From positions 1 to 59,803 of the forward strand of contig NZ_WAKW01000012.1 of the NCBI RefSeq assembly GCF_015523155.1: DNA of 59,803 bases, written 5' to 3'. Origin of the DNA: Methanothermococcus sp. GTDB lineage: Archaea > AGJL01 > Methanococci > Methanococcales > Methanococcaceae. The notes under the pieces were generated by a model that made no database searches, was not told where the DNA came from, and was given only the letters and a program-made list of their open reading frames with translations. How positions within the stretch are numbered: the first letter of the stretch is position 1; each line of letters starts with the position of its first letter. The translations under genes were made by a program, and so were the position numbers. Positions 39,045 to 50,185 of this stretch are shown one piece after another.

Positions 39045-40637
39045 CTATGAACCAATTATAAATTCATCAAGATTATGATTTATTTCTTTTTCTTTTTTCT
39101 TACTATCTATATCTTTTAAATTTTCATGATTTTTTCTCTTTAATTTATTCGGAATTTTTGAATTTAGCATTACAATTTCTTTAATCAATTTACTATTTTC
39201 ATTTTTTAGCTTTTGAATATCTTTGTCTTTATTAATTAGTTCAATTTTCAAGGATTTTAATTCATTTTTTAAATTCTCTACCTCATAATTTAATTCCTCT
39301 TCTTTTTGATAATGGTTATTTTGGTTATCCATATCCCTCTCTTTTAACGACTTTATCTCCAAATTTAAACTTTCAATTTTTTCAATGTATTTATTCAATA
39401 GTTGGCTTAAAATCAGATGGTTTTTGAAATCATAAAGAACATCCATATAAGCCGCATAGGCATCATAAGGAGTTTCAAAATGACTAAAATAAGAATGCAC
39501 ATCCATATCGTTAAATTCCTTTGTGCATTGGTAGTAAAAATTATCGCTTGTTTGAAGATTTTTATATATAATATATTCCAATATTTTTCCTTGAAAATTT
39601 GGAGTTAAGGACTTAGATTCATTAAGATGTTTTTCATGTTTTGACGATATATATTTTCCAAGATATTGCCTAACACCCTTCAATCTCTCAAAGGACAATT
39701 TTTGCATTCTATTGCCTAACCATGCACTTACATCTCTTTCAGAATCTGCCCACGATAATGTAGAAAACTCAAAAACATCTATATCTCCTTTTGGTATGCA
39801 TCTGTCGATTATTTCGGAAGGTTTTGCATATTCGATATTTGGATATTTTTCAATTTCCTCAGGAAGATGTTTTAAAAATTCAAAAATCCCAGTTTCTTTC
39901 CATTGATGCTCTCCAAATGTTTCATAATCAACATATATATTTATACAATCACCAGGGGAATTCGCAAGCCATGAAGCATATTTATCAGCAGTTAAGGGAT
40001 ACTCCTCCCAGTCAGGGCATGAAAATCTAAACCCAATATCATCACTTAATTTATAGTTCCTTAAAAGGACATTCAACCCACATAAAGCTTTATATAAATA
40101 ATTTGGAGACCTCCAACTAAGAATTCTATCTGCACCCTCAGTAAATATGCCTTTAAACCCCATTTTCTTGACAGTTTCAGCTATTTTATTGTGATATATT
40201 AATTCGGTATTTCTAAAAACTTCTGTTCTGTATCCAAATAATTCTTTGATAATTTTTTTATGTTCTACAATATCCTCCTTAAATTCGTCGTGATTTTCAA
40301 ATAAACTTGAAAGCGAATGATGATATGTTTCTCCAATAAGTTCTACATTTCCAGTTTTTACGAGATCTTTAAATAAATCCAAAACTTCATCGTTAAATTC
40401 CATGGCTTGTTCAAGAAACACCCCTGTAATGCTATATGCCACTTTAATATCATATTCATCTATTAACTCTAAAATTATTCTATTCGTAGGAATATAACAT
40501 TTATTTGCTACTCTGTTAAATACCTCCTTATTTAATTCAACATCTATATATCTATTCCATATATCATTACTGTTTATATCTACTGCTTTTTTTAATCTAT
40601 GGGGTTGATGAACCTCAAAATTAAATGAAATTAACAT
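39045..40637 (-). CDS. Glycoside hydrolase family 57 alpha-amylase
   Basis: This 530-residue GH57 enzyme has conserved region 1 FNFEVHQPHR at the start, nucleophile Glu145 in FRNTELIYHN, and acid Asp237 in IYVDYETFGEHQ. About 110 C-terminal residues form a long Lys/Glu-rich coiled coil, probably for oligomerisation or glycogen association. It opens the glycogen island and likely debranches or hydrolyses intracellular glycogen. GGTAGAT precedes the ATG. The following gene on this strand is engB. Confidence 0.92.
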   Translation of the reverse strand: MLISFNFEVHQPHRLKKAVDINSNDIWNRYIDVELNKEVFNRVANKCYIPTNRIILELIDEYDIKVAYSITGVFLEQAMEFNDEVLDLFKDLVKTGNVELIGETYHHSLSSLFENHDEFKEDIVEHKKIIKELFGYRTEVFRNTELIYHNKIAETVKKMGFKGIFTEGADRILSWRSPNYLYKALCGLNVLLRNYKLSDDIGFRFSCPDWEEYPLTADKYASWLANSPGDCINIYVDYETFGEHQWKETGIFEFLKHLPEEIEKYPNIEYAKPSEIIDRCIPKGDIDVFEFSTLSWADSERDVSAWLGNRMQKLSFERLKGVRQYLGKYISSKHEKHLNESKSLTPNFQGKILEYIIYKNLQTSDNFYYQCTKEFNDMDVHSYFSHFETPYDAYAAYMDVLYDFKNHLILSQLLNKYIEKIESLNLEIKSLKERDMDNQNNHYQKEEELNYEVENLKNELKSLKIELINKDKDIQKLKNENSKLIKEIVMLNSKIPNKLKRKNHENLKDIDSKKKEKEINHNLDEFIIGS

Positions 40638-40696
40638 ATTATCTACCTTATTTTTTTATTTACTTTTATTTTTAAAATATAAATGTTCCATTTATG

Positions 40697-42724
40697 TTAT
40701 GGAATTAATATATCGTGATTACTACTATGAATTGCCATTATAACAGCGGCATGAGACCACCCAAGAGGAATTGCAGATAGAGGAACTTCAATATCTCTAT
40801 GAATTTGTTCTGGATATAGGCCGTTATATTGGTGCTTTAATGCCCAATTAAACAATTCATCGCATTTTTTAATACAATGTTCAATAATATTTTTTTTAAT
40901 GTCCTCCGTAAGAGGTATATCCTCATTTATGCATTGATGGATAATAGATTGAATAGATTTTCCATTTTCATCATTTTTATTTGTTGATAATTTTATATTT
41001 TTATAATTTAATTCTTTTAATCCTTCCTTTGATGATAATAATTTAATAAGCCTCTTGTAATACATATATAACCATAATGTCGTTATTATCCAAGGATTTC
41101 CTCCAAAATATACATCTTCGGGATATCGCCCAATCCCCCCAATTTTATAGTTAAATGCATTTTCAATTTGTAATGCCGTAAATATCATTCTTGGGTCGTC
41201 TGCTGGAACTAAATCATAGGGAAAACTTAATCCCAATATACTTGTATCGATTGTTTTATCCAGTGGATTTATGGATTTTGCAAACCTATTTTCTTCTTTT
41301 AAATATAGATTATTGACATTATCTTTTAACAAATTTATTGCAGAAACCCACTTCCCAAAGTATTTTCTATCCTCCATAGTTAGTTTGTAATCACATTCCT
41401 TTTCCAAAATATCTGCAATATCGCAGGCAGATTTTAAGCCACCATATATAGCTCCAAGGGTATATGAAAATACTCCATATTTTTCTTCCCACAAGTCATA
41501 ACATGGAGATAATGGTTCCACAGTATTAACTAAATAATTTGCAGCATTTTTAATCATATTCCAATGTCTTTTTAAGAATAGATTGTTGTTGGTAATTCTA
41601 TAATGAACCAGAGTTGCCCAAATTGTAGTGCCCACTTGATCATTTTGCATTGCAGTTAATCTAGGTCTTCCATCAATGTAATAATTTTGAAGCCATGAAC
41701 CATCACTATTTTGGGTTTTTTTGCACCAATTAAAGTATTTTTCACTTATAGGAGATAACCCACATAAATCCAATGCCACAGACATATAACTTGCATCCCT
41801 GTTCCACACATATCTATAATCAGGATATAATGATGGTGAAGCTATTATGCCACCTTCGTAATTGCATAGCATGAATATTGTAAGTAAAGATCTTTTGCAA
41901 ATATCCATATATTTCTCTCTATTTAATCTATCCTCATCATCCGTATTCATTATAGGTAAATTGATAACTGTATCTTGAATGAGATTTTTCCAATACCTCA
42001 AAGAAAGGTTATATATATCCTTACTATTTTTAACAGCTATTTTTAATATATTTATTATATCCATGATACTGTGGTAATTTTTGTATTCTTTCATAATTAT
42101 GTATATTGGGATATCTATTTTTTGAAATGGATTTAATTCAATCTCCCAACATAACGCACTATCTGTAATTAATCCTTTGGCAGTATCTCTTTCCTTCAAA
42201 ATACCATTTTCAATGTCGTTATATGCACTACTTTCAGAGGACCTTAATCCACATTGATATGAGGATACATTTTTACTGCTCCCTATACAACAGACATATT
42301 TTTCATCGTATTTGATTAAACAGTTATCATTCTTTAAAAATTTTAAAGTGTTTTCTTTTGGATATTCCCCCATCCTTAAATTTTCATAAAAAAATAATTT
42401 TAAACACTTTTTTTCTTCCGTTTTATTTGTAATGGATATCTTTTTAGTTAAAATGTCGTGAGATATGGCTATATAATCCATAGAATATACTAAAAACTTT
42501 TCATCTTCATATGTGGTTTTTAAAATATTCGCGTCTTTTAAATACCCCTGATTTATATTCCACGAATAATCCCAATGCCATTTTAGTTCATCATCGCAAT
42601 ATATTGCAAATGCAGAGTCAAATATATGTTTTTCAAAGCCCAAATGTGGAAAAAATATATATTCAATAGAGCCCATATCATCTAATTTCGCAAGAGATTT
42701 TCCATTACCTACAATTCCTACCAT
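40697..42724 (-). CDS. Glucoamylase, glycoside hydrolase family 15
   Basis: This 675-residue protein has an N-terminal beta-sandwich (GNGKSLAKLDDMGSIEYIFFPH, about 1-260) and a C-terminal (alpha/alpha)6 catalytic domain, with YPDYRYVWNRDASY near 305, DGSWLQNYYIDG, CYDLWEE with the general acid, and YPEDVYFGGNPWI, PEQIH near the end for the base. It releases glucose from glycogen or dextrins inside the cell. The start at 42724 follows GTGAT; the frame extends three codons upstream through that site. Confidence 0.93.
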   Translation of the reverse strand: MVGIVGNGKSLAKLDDMGSIEYIFFPHLGFEKHIFDSAFAIYCDDELKWHWDYSWNINQGYLKDANILKTTYEDEKFLVYSMDYIAISHDILTKKISITNKTEEKKCLKLFFYENLRMGEYPKENTLKFLKNDNCLIKYDEKYVCCIGSSKNVSSYQCGLRSSESSAYNDIENGILKERDTAKGLITDSALCWEIELNPFQKIDIPIYIIMKEYKNYHSIMDIINILKIAVKNSKDIYNLSLRYWKNLIQDTVINLPIMNTDDEDRLNREKYMDICKRSLLTIFMLCNYEGGIIASPSLYPDYRYVWNRDASYMSVALDLCGLSPISEKYFNWCKKTQNSDGSWLQNYYIDGRPRLTAMQNDQVGTTIWATLVHYRITNNNLFLKRHWNMIKNAANYLVNTVEPLSPCYDLWEEKYGVFSYTLGAIYGGLKSACDIADILEKECDYKLTMEDRKYFGKWVSAINLLKDNVNNLYLKEENRFAKSINPLDKTIDTSILGLSFPYDLVPADDPRMIFTALQIENAFNYKIGGIGRYPEDVYFGGNPWIITTLWLYMYYKRLIKLLSSKEGLKELNYKNIKLSTNKNDENGKSIQSIIHQCINEDIPLTEDIKKNIIEHCIKKCDELFNWALKHQYNGLYPEQIHRDIEVPLSAIPLGWSHAAVIMAIHSSNHDILIP

Positions 42725-42815
42725 ATTTATCACTTCAAAAATTTAAAAAAATAATAAGGATATCAATGAAACTATAATAATTAATATAATAACAAATTTA
42801 GATAAAATATAGATT

Positions 42816-43028
42816 TTATTTTAATCTTATTATCCACTTTCTTCCATCTTTTATTATATTTACCTTATCCTCCCTTGCAAGCCAGCCTATTGCCATAATA
42901 ACAATAGTTTCATTATAACCTTCACTTTTAAGAGATTCTTTTAATTTTGTAATATTTTTTTCATCCTCTTCCAACAAATGATAAATTTTACCAGCAGCTT
43001 CTCCTATCTTTAACCACATATCTTTCAT
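42816..43028 (-). CDS. Small winged-helix protein (DUF2582 type)
   Basis: This 70-residue protein reads as one winged helix-turn-helix: MWLKIGEAAGKIYHLLEE, NITKLKESLKSEGYNETIVIMAIGWLAREDKV, and the wing NIIKDGRKWIIRL. It sits within the glycogen genes and could regulate them, which is inference. GAGGTGGG precedes the ATG. Confidence 0.85.
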   Translation of the reverse strand: MKDMWLKIGEAAGKIYHLLEEDEKNITKLKESLKSEGYNETIVIMAIGWLAREDKVNIIKDGRKWIIRLK

Positions 43029-43082
43029 ATACCCACCTCATTGCCGTTATTTAATTTATTATATATTTATTAATATATATTT

Positions 43083-44258
43083 TTATTTATATATGGAATC
43101 TATCACTCTATTATATACTTCAAGTGTGTTGTTTGCTATGCTATCCCAACTGTATTTTGTATATACATCGTGTTTTGCATTATTTACAATCCATTCTCTA
43201 AATCCCCAATCTGAAAGAATCCTATTAACACCCCATGCAATAGAATCTGGATTTTTTGGATATGCAATAACTCCATTATACTCATGCTTTATAATTTCCT
43301 TTAAACCCCCAACTCCACTTGCAACCACAGGAGTTCCCGCTGCCATAGATTCAAGTGCTACAATCCCAAATGGTTCATAAACTGACGGAATTACAGTTAT
43401 ATCAGCAGATTTAAAAAGTTTTTTCAACATATCTCCCCCAACAAATCCCAAAAATATTATTTTATCCCTACATCCAAGTTGGAATGCCAAATTTTCTAAA
43501 TATCCCCTCATATCTCCTGAACCTGCTATTACTATCTTTGAATCAGGGTGCTGTTCTAAAATCTTAGGAGTTGCCCTTATTAAATATTCCACCCCTTTTT
43601 GATATACCAATCTTCCAACAAACAATATCATTTTTTCATGGGGCTGAACTCCAATATGAGTTTTAAACTCATTTTTTTCATTATCGCTCATTGGTATATC
43701 AAACTCCCCAGGGTTTATTCCATTATATATAACATTCACTTTATCCCAAGGGGTATTGAACATTGAGCATATCTCTTCCTTTATTGAATTACTAACTGTA
43801 ATAACTGCATGGGATTCATAGGTGCTCCACCATTCTATATCATTTATAGCCCTTGAATCTTCTGAATAAATCCCACCGCATCTTCCCTTTTCTGTGCTAT
43901 GAATGGAGTGGATATATGGTTTGTTAAAAAGATGTTTTATACTGCTGCCCACAAAATGGGTCATCCAATCATGGCAATGTATTACATCGTAGTTATTTAC
44001 ACCCAATGAACCTAATTTTTTTTCCATAAAATGTGCCATGAAATTAGCCCATGTTAGAAAATGACTATGTCCAATTGGTTTTACACGGTATATATTTACC
44101 CCATTTATGTTTTCATATTCTGGTAAATTATATCCCACAGTAATTACATCGACACTATGGCCTGCCCTAACAAGTGCCTCAGCAAGACCCTTACAATGAA
44201 CTGACAATCCTCCTACCATAATTGGTGGATATTCCCAAGTTATCATGGCTATTTTCAT
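43083..44258 (-). CDS. Glycosyltransferase family 4 protein, probable glycogen synthase
   Basis: This 391-residue GT-B enzyme starts MKIAMITWEYPPIMVGGLSVHC, with HCHDWMTHF, ILFVGRLVYQKGVEYLI, and the retaining GT motif VIPSVYEPFGIVALESMAAGTPVV near 300-320 (the E-x7-E pair). Related archaeal enzymes elongate glycogen from ADP- or UDP-glucose. Its head-to-head neighbour is a second, GT5-type synthase, with a shared 189-base promoter region between. Confidence 0.85.
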   Translation of the reverse strand: MKIAMITWEYPPIMVGGLSVHCKGLAEALVRAGHSVDVITVGYNLPEYENINGVNIYRVKPIGHSHFLTWANFMAHFMEKKLGSLGVNNYDVIHCHDWMTHFVGSSIKHLFNKPYIHSIHSTEKGRCGGIYSEDSRAINDIEWWSTYESHAVITVSNSIKEEICSMFNTPWDKVNVIYNGINPGEFDIPMSDNEKNEFKTHIGVQPHEKMILFVGRLVYQKGVEYLIRATPKILEQHPDSKIVIAGSGDMRGYLENLAFQLGCRDKIIFLGFVGGDMLKKLFKSADITVIPSVYEPFGIVALESMAAGTPVVASGVGGLKEIIKHEYNGVIAYPKNPDSIAWGVNRILSDWGFREWIVNNAKHDVYTKYSWDSIANNTLEVYNRVIDSIYK

Positions 44259-44447
44259 ACTATCACTAAAAAGTTTTTAATTTTTTTATTTTTTAATATT
44301 TTTTTATTATTCCTATATTATATAAAAATATTATTAAATTTTAAGTATTCGTGAGGTATAGCGATATATTTTTATATCATTACACTTCAATATATAACTA
44401 ATAACATTATATTGCAATGCCATTTAATAAAATTGTAGGTGATATTT
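44259..44447. promoter_or_regulatory. Divergent promoter region of the two glycogen synthase genes
   Basis: This 189-base, very AT-rich gap lies between the GT4 gene (leftward) and the GT5 gene (rightward). Candidate TATA elements lie around 44368-44378 (ATATATTTTTATATC). A short GC-richer patch, GTATTCGTGAGGTATAGCGA, lies just before it and might bind a regulator. No certain operator is seen. Confidence 0.35.
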
Positions 44448-46022
44448 TTGAAAGTGGCAATATTAACACCAACCATAGCACCTTTAACATCTGTTGGGGG
44501 TTTAGGAGATGTAATGCAGGATTTACCAAAATTTTTAAAATGCAGGGGAAATGAAGTGGTAGTTATAACCTACGACCATCACAATAAAATCTCAAATTTC
44601 CTTCATGAAAAAATAACTACATTGGATATAAAATATCAAGGAACAAATTTTAAATTTGAAGTTATAAAAACAAAACACCCCCTTACTGGTGTAGATATAA
44701 TTGCATTCAGTAATAAAAACTTCAATAAATTAGACACATGGGATCCATTAAAATATGAATTATTTGCGGATTTGGTTGTGGCGTATCTGGACAAATTTGA
44801 CAATGTAGATTGTGTTTCAGGTCATGATTGGCCTTGTGGTCTTGCAATAGCAAAATGCCATGAAAAACTGGATTTACCAACCACCATTACAATACACAAC
44901 GAGGCATTTAAAGGACCAATAAAAGAATATAAAGGATTAGTAATGTCCTTTTTGGATTTGGGAATTTATTTTAGCGATGCTTTTAACACCGTAAGTCCAA
45001 CTCATGCAGAAGAAATAAAATCTATTGAGTTTATAAGGGAACAAAGTAATATAAAACCCTTCCACGGGATACTGAATGGTATAGATTTTGAAGTATTTAA
45101 CTCAGCCAATATTATAAAAAGAATGCTATCTTTGACCAATGGTGAATTAGATCCCAGAAAATATGCCTTTACCTCAAATTACAGCATGAATGATGCCAAC
45201 ACCATAAAACCAAAGATAAAATATGGATGGTTTTACAACCCTGAAAATTTAAAAAATTATATTGAAGACTGGAATAATATGGATAAAAGTAAGATATCTG
45301 GGACAGATGTTGAAATTTATGGGGATATAAAATGCAAGGATATGACTACTCCATTAATAGGATTTGTCGCACGGGCAACATATCAAAAAGGGTTTGATAT
45401 AATATTTGAAGCGTTTCCTGAATTATTCAATGAGCATGATTTAAAATTTGTTATGCTTTCAAAAGGTGAAAAACACATAGAAGATGGTATGAAAGATTTA
45501 GCTGAGAGTTACAGTGAAAAGGTTATTTCGTTGGTGGGTTATTGTCCTCCATTAACATCCATTATATATGCAGGAAGTGATTGGACAATTGTGCCATCAG
45601 TTTGGGAACCATGTGGTTTAACTCAAATGGAATCCATGGCATACTGCACACCCGTGATAGCAAGGGAAGTTGGAGGATTAAGAGACACCATTATATCATT
45701 AAACCCAGACCCATTAACCAATCCAAATTTCAACAAAGCAACAGGAGTATTGTTTAAAAATTATGATAAATGTGGTTTAAAATGGGGAGTAGAGCACGCT
45801 TTGAACTGGACATTTTATAGGTTAAAAGAAATATGCTTATATATAAATTATAGACATATAAATTGCCCAGAAAGCCCTTATGAAAAAGATAGCCCATTGA
45901 CAACATTGATGAAAAATTGTTACAATCATACCCATAAAAATTTAAGCTGGCAAAATAATGAAAGTATAAATAAATATAAGGGTATTTATGGAGGGGCAAT
46001 TTATAAGCATTTTTTAAAATAA
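44448..46022 (+). CDS. glgA: Glycogen synthase, glycosyltransferase family 5
   Basis: This 524-residue GT5 starch/glycogen synthase has the N-terminal sugar-nucleotide loop TPLTSVGGLGDVMQDLPKFL (cf. KTGGLGD), SGHDWPCGLA, TIHNEAFKG, GFVARATYQKGFDI, and VPSVWEPCGLTQMESMAYCTPVI near the C terminus. It elongates alpha-1,4-glucan. The real start is TTG at 44448 with GGTGAT 4 bases upstream; the GTG at 44439 is part of that site. Confidence 0.92.
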   Translation: MKVAILTPTIAPLTSVGGLGDVMQDLPKFLKCRGNEVVVITYDHHNKISNFLHEKITTLDIKYQGTNFKFEVIKTKHPLTGVDIIAFSNKNFNKLDTWDPLKYELFADLVVAYLDKFDNVDCVSGHDWPCGLAIAKCHEKLDLPTTITIHNEAFKGPIKEYKGLVMSFLDLGIYFSDAFNTVSPTHAEEIKSIEFIREQSNIKPFHGILNGIDFEVFNSANIIKRMLSLTNGELDPRKYAFTSNYSMNDANTIKPKIKYGWFYNPENLKNYIEDWNNMDKSKISGTDVEIYGDIKCKDMTTPLIGFVARATYQKGFDIIFEAFPELFNEHDLKFVMLSKGEKHIEDGMKDLAESYSEKVISLVGYCPPLTSIIYAGSDWTIVPSVWEPCGLTQMESMAYCTPVIAREVGGLRDTIISLNPDPLTNPNFNKATGVLFKNYDKCGLKWGVEHALNWTFYRLKEICLYINYRHINCPESPYEKDSPLTTLMKNCYNHTHKNLSWQNNESINKYKGIYGGAIYKHFLK

Positions 46023-46148
46023 TTTAAAAAAGTTATAATATTTTATAACATTATATTATTATCATTCTCATAAAAATTATTAAATATATATTTTTATATA
46101 ATTTAAAAAAATAAATTAAATTGTAATTTAAATGAGAAGAGGGGAAAA

Positions 46149-47465
46149 ATGAAAGGTAAATGTTTGTTTAAATACACAAATACCATAGTAGAGACCGTAG
46201 GCAACAATGGATTATCTCTAACAGATATCAAGAATATATCAAATAAAATAGAGGCATCATACAATAAACTACTAGAAAAATACAGCAATAAACAACTGGG
46301 ATATATGGATATAATTTACGATGATTTAAACAAATATTATGAATTAATGGAACATTCAAAAGATTTTGAATATATCATAGTTATTGGAATGGGCGGTTCT
46401 ATTTTAGGGACTCAGATGGTGTATGAAGGCATCAAAGGAGTTTATTACAATGAATACAGTAATAAAAAGGTTTATTTTTTGGATAATTCAGACCCGGAAA
46501 AAACATCCGATATTATCAATTTAGTGGATTTGAATAAAACTCTTATATTTGTAATAAGTAAGTCTGGAAATACCTCTGAAACACTTGCAAACTTTTATAT
46601 AATCAGAAACCTATTGAAAAATAATGTTAAAAATTACAATAAAAATATAGTTGCAATAGCAAATGACGGAACATTAAGAAATATTGCAAAAAATGAAAAT
46701 TATATGCTTTTTGATGTTCCTAAAAATGTAGGAGGAAGATTTTCTGTTTTATCTGCTGTGGGACTGGCTCCCCTATCATGTATGGACATAGATATAGAAA
46801 TGCTGATGAAGGGTGCAAGGGAAATGGATAAGTTATGTAAAAATGACGATATTTTTAAAAATCCTGCTCTTATGAATGCAGCGATTCATTACATACTATA
46901 TAACAATAATGGAAAAACTATCTCTGTTCTTATGCCTTATATTGAAAGATTGCATAAATTTGGTATGTGGTATAGACAGTTATGGGCAGAAAGTCTTGGA
47001 AAGGATGGGAAGGGACAAACCCCCATTGTGTCTGTTGGTGCAAAAGACCAGCATTCTCAACTGCAACTATATTTGGATGGTCCAAGAGATAAAATCATTA
47101 CATTTTTAAAGGTAAATAATTTTAAACAGGATTTGTATATTAAAGATTCGAATTATTTAAACAACCACACATTATCGGAGCTCATAAATGCAGAGCAGGA
47201 AGGTAGTGAAGCAGCTTTAACCTCAAAGGGAGTTCCAAATGTTTCTATTATATTGGATGAATTAAACGAATACACCCTTGGAAAATTGATATTTATGTAT
47301 GAAATGCAAACTGCATTTATGGGCGAGCTTCTTGAAATAAATGCGTTCGACCAACCTGCGGTTGAAGATGGAAAAAAAATAACCCGTGAATTGCTAATGG
47401 GAAAATCCATTGAAGAATTAACTGGATTTAAATCATTAAATAATAGATATATAATTGAAATGTGA
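46149..47465 (+). CDS. pgi: Glucose-6-phosphate isomerase
   Basis: This 438-residue Pgi interconverts glucose 6-phosphate and fructose 6-phosphate. Two SIS domains carry IVIGMGGSILGTQ, FVISKSGNTSETLANF, GGRFSVLSAVGLAPL, and the C-terminal catalytic Lys/Glu regions (ELLEINAFDQPAVEDGK). It lies between glycogen synthase and ADP-PFK, joining glycogen stores to glycolysis. GAGGGG precedes the ATG. Confidence 0.96.
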   Translation: MKGKCLFKYTNTIVETVGNNGLSLTDIKNISNKIEASYNKLLEKYSNKQLGYMDIIYDDLNKYYELMEHSKDFEYIIVIGMGGSILGTQMVYEGIKGVYYNEYSNKKVYFLDNSDPEKTSDIINLVDLNKTLIFVISKSGNTSETLANFYIIRNLLKNNVKNYNKNIVAIANDGTLRNIAKNENYMLFDVPKNVGGRFSVLSAVGLAPLSCMDIDIEMLMKGAREMDKLCKNDDIFKNPALMNAAIHYILYNNNGKTISVLMPYIERLHKFGMWYRQLWAESLGKDGKGQTPIVSVGAKDQHSQLQLYLDGPRDKIITFLKVNNFKQDLYIKDSNYLNNHTLSELINAEQEGSEAALTSKGVPNVSIILDELNEYTLGKLIFMYEMQTAFMGELLEINAFDQPAVEDGKKITRELLMGKSIEELTGFKSLNNRYIIEM

Positions 47466-47481
47466 AATGTGAATTTTATAA

Positions 47482-49291
<1,810 letters not shown>

Positions 49292-49298
49292 ATATTAA

Positions 49299-49892
49299 TT
49301 ATTTACAGCACACATTCCTATAACAACAATCAACACATTTTCTTTTATTTACCTTAATATTATCAGGAAATTCTTCATTTTCAATTATATCAAATATCAA
49401 ATCGACAAATGCAACTGCATCATCAAAATCTTTTTTCTTAAATTCTATTTCCTTAACTAAATTTCCACTTCTAACATAAACCACATAGCCCTTTTTAACA
49501 TCCACATCAAAATTATCCTTAATTAATAACCCATACAGCACTGACTGATACTTATGAGTTTTAAATAACTTATTCTTAAACTCGGCAAACTTATAATCAA
49601 GTGGTGAATAGCTACCATCTCCGAGCTCTACAATCTCATCCACTACTCCAACAATTCTATACTTTTTAGATGATAAATAAACATCAATATATTTTGATTT
49701 TGCATTTATACTTTTTCTAATATATCCTTTGTTTATTTTCTCCCTTAGTTCATGGATATTCCTTCCAATAATAACTTTTTCCCTTTTTTCTTCATATTGT
49801 GGAATGCCTAAAACTCTCTCAAAATAAACAAATCTAGGACAATACATATACTCCACAACATCGGAAACTGTTATCATCTCTTCACTGCTCAT
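49299..49892 (-). CDS. cas4: CRISPR-associated protein Cas4
   Basis: This 197-residue RecB-like exonuclease takes part in spacer acquisition (PAM-end trimming of prespacers). It has an N-terminal VVEYMYCPRFVYFER with the first cluster Cys, the PD-(D/E)xK core (IVGVVDEIVE, SPLDYKFAEFK, then HKYQSVLYGLLI), and C-terminal cysteines CVDCCYRNVC for the 4Fe-4S cluster. It starts directly after the cas2 stop codon, as last gene of the leftward cas1-cas2-cas4 operon. Confidence 0.95.
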   Translation of the reverse strand: MSSEEMITVSDVVEYMYCPRFVYFERVLGIPQYEEKREKVIIGRNIHELREKINKGYIRKSINAKSKYIDVYLSSKKYRIVGVVDEIVELGDGSYSPLDYKFAEFKNKLFKTHKYQSVLYGLLIKDNFDVDVKKGYVVYVRSGNLVKEIEFKKKDFDDAVAFVDLIFDIIENEEFPDNIKVNKRKCVDCCYRNVCCK

Positions 49893-50185
49893 TTAAAGCA
49901 CCAGCGTATTTTTATTATCTGTGATTAAATCCTTATCAAATTCTTCCCCAATACATATCAAACTTCCAAAACATTTTTTGCATACCGGTATAATGTATAT
50001 TTTATCGTTCTCACCACCATTTTTAAGAATATTTTCACAAAAAACCCTGAGCTCATCCACCCTATTGTTATTTAAACTTCCTGCAAAAACTGACTTCTGA
50101 ATCCTATAAAGTCCATAATTTAAGCATTTATCCGATATTTTTTCCTTATTTTATTGTCGCTAATGTCATAAATCACATAAATCAT
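49893..50185 (-). CDS. cas2: CRISPR-associated protein Cas2, interrupted by a one-base frameshift
   Basis: Read leftward from the ATG at 50185, the frame gives MIYVIYDISDNKIRKK and then stops after a few codons. With one extra A in the A6 tract (T6 on the given strand, 50138-50143) it continues ISDKCLNYGLYRIQKSVFAG and on to a normal Cas2 end at 49893, 97 residues in all. Cas2 forms the core of the Cas1-Cas2 integrase. The ATG overlaps the cas1 stop (ATGA) and cas4 follows at once, so the gene is otherwise well kept. Slippage, recent mutation or sequencing error could explain it. Confidence 0.88.
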
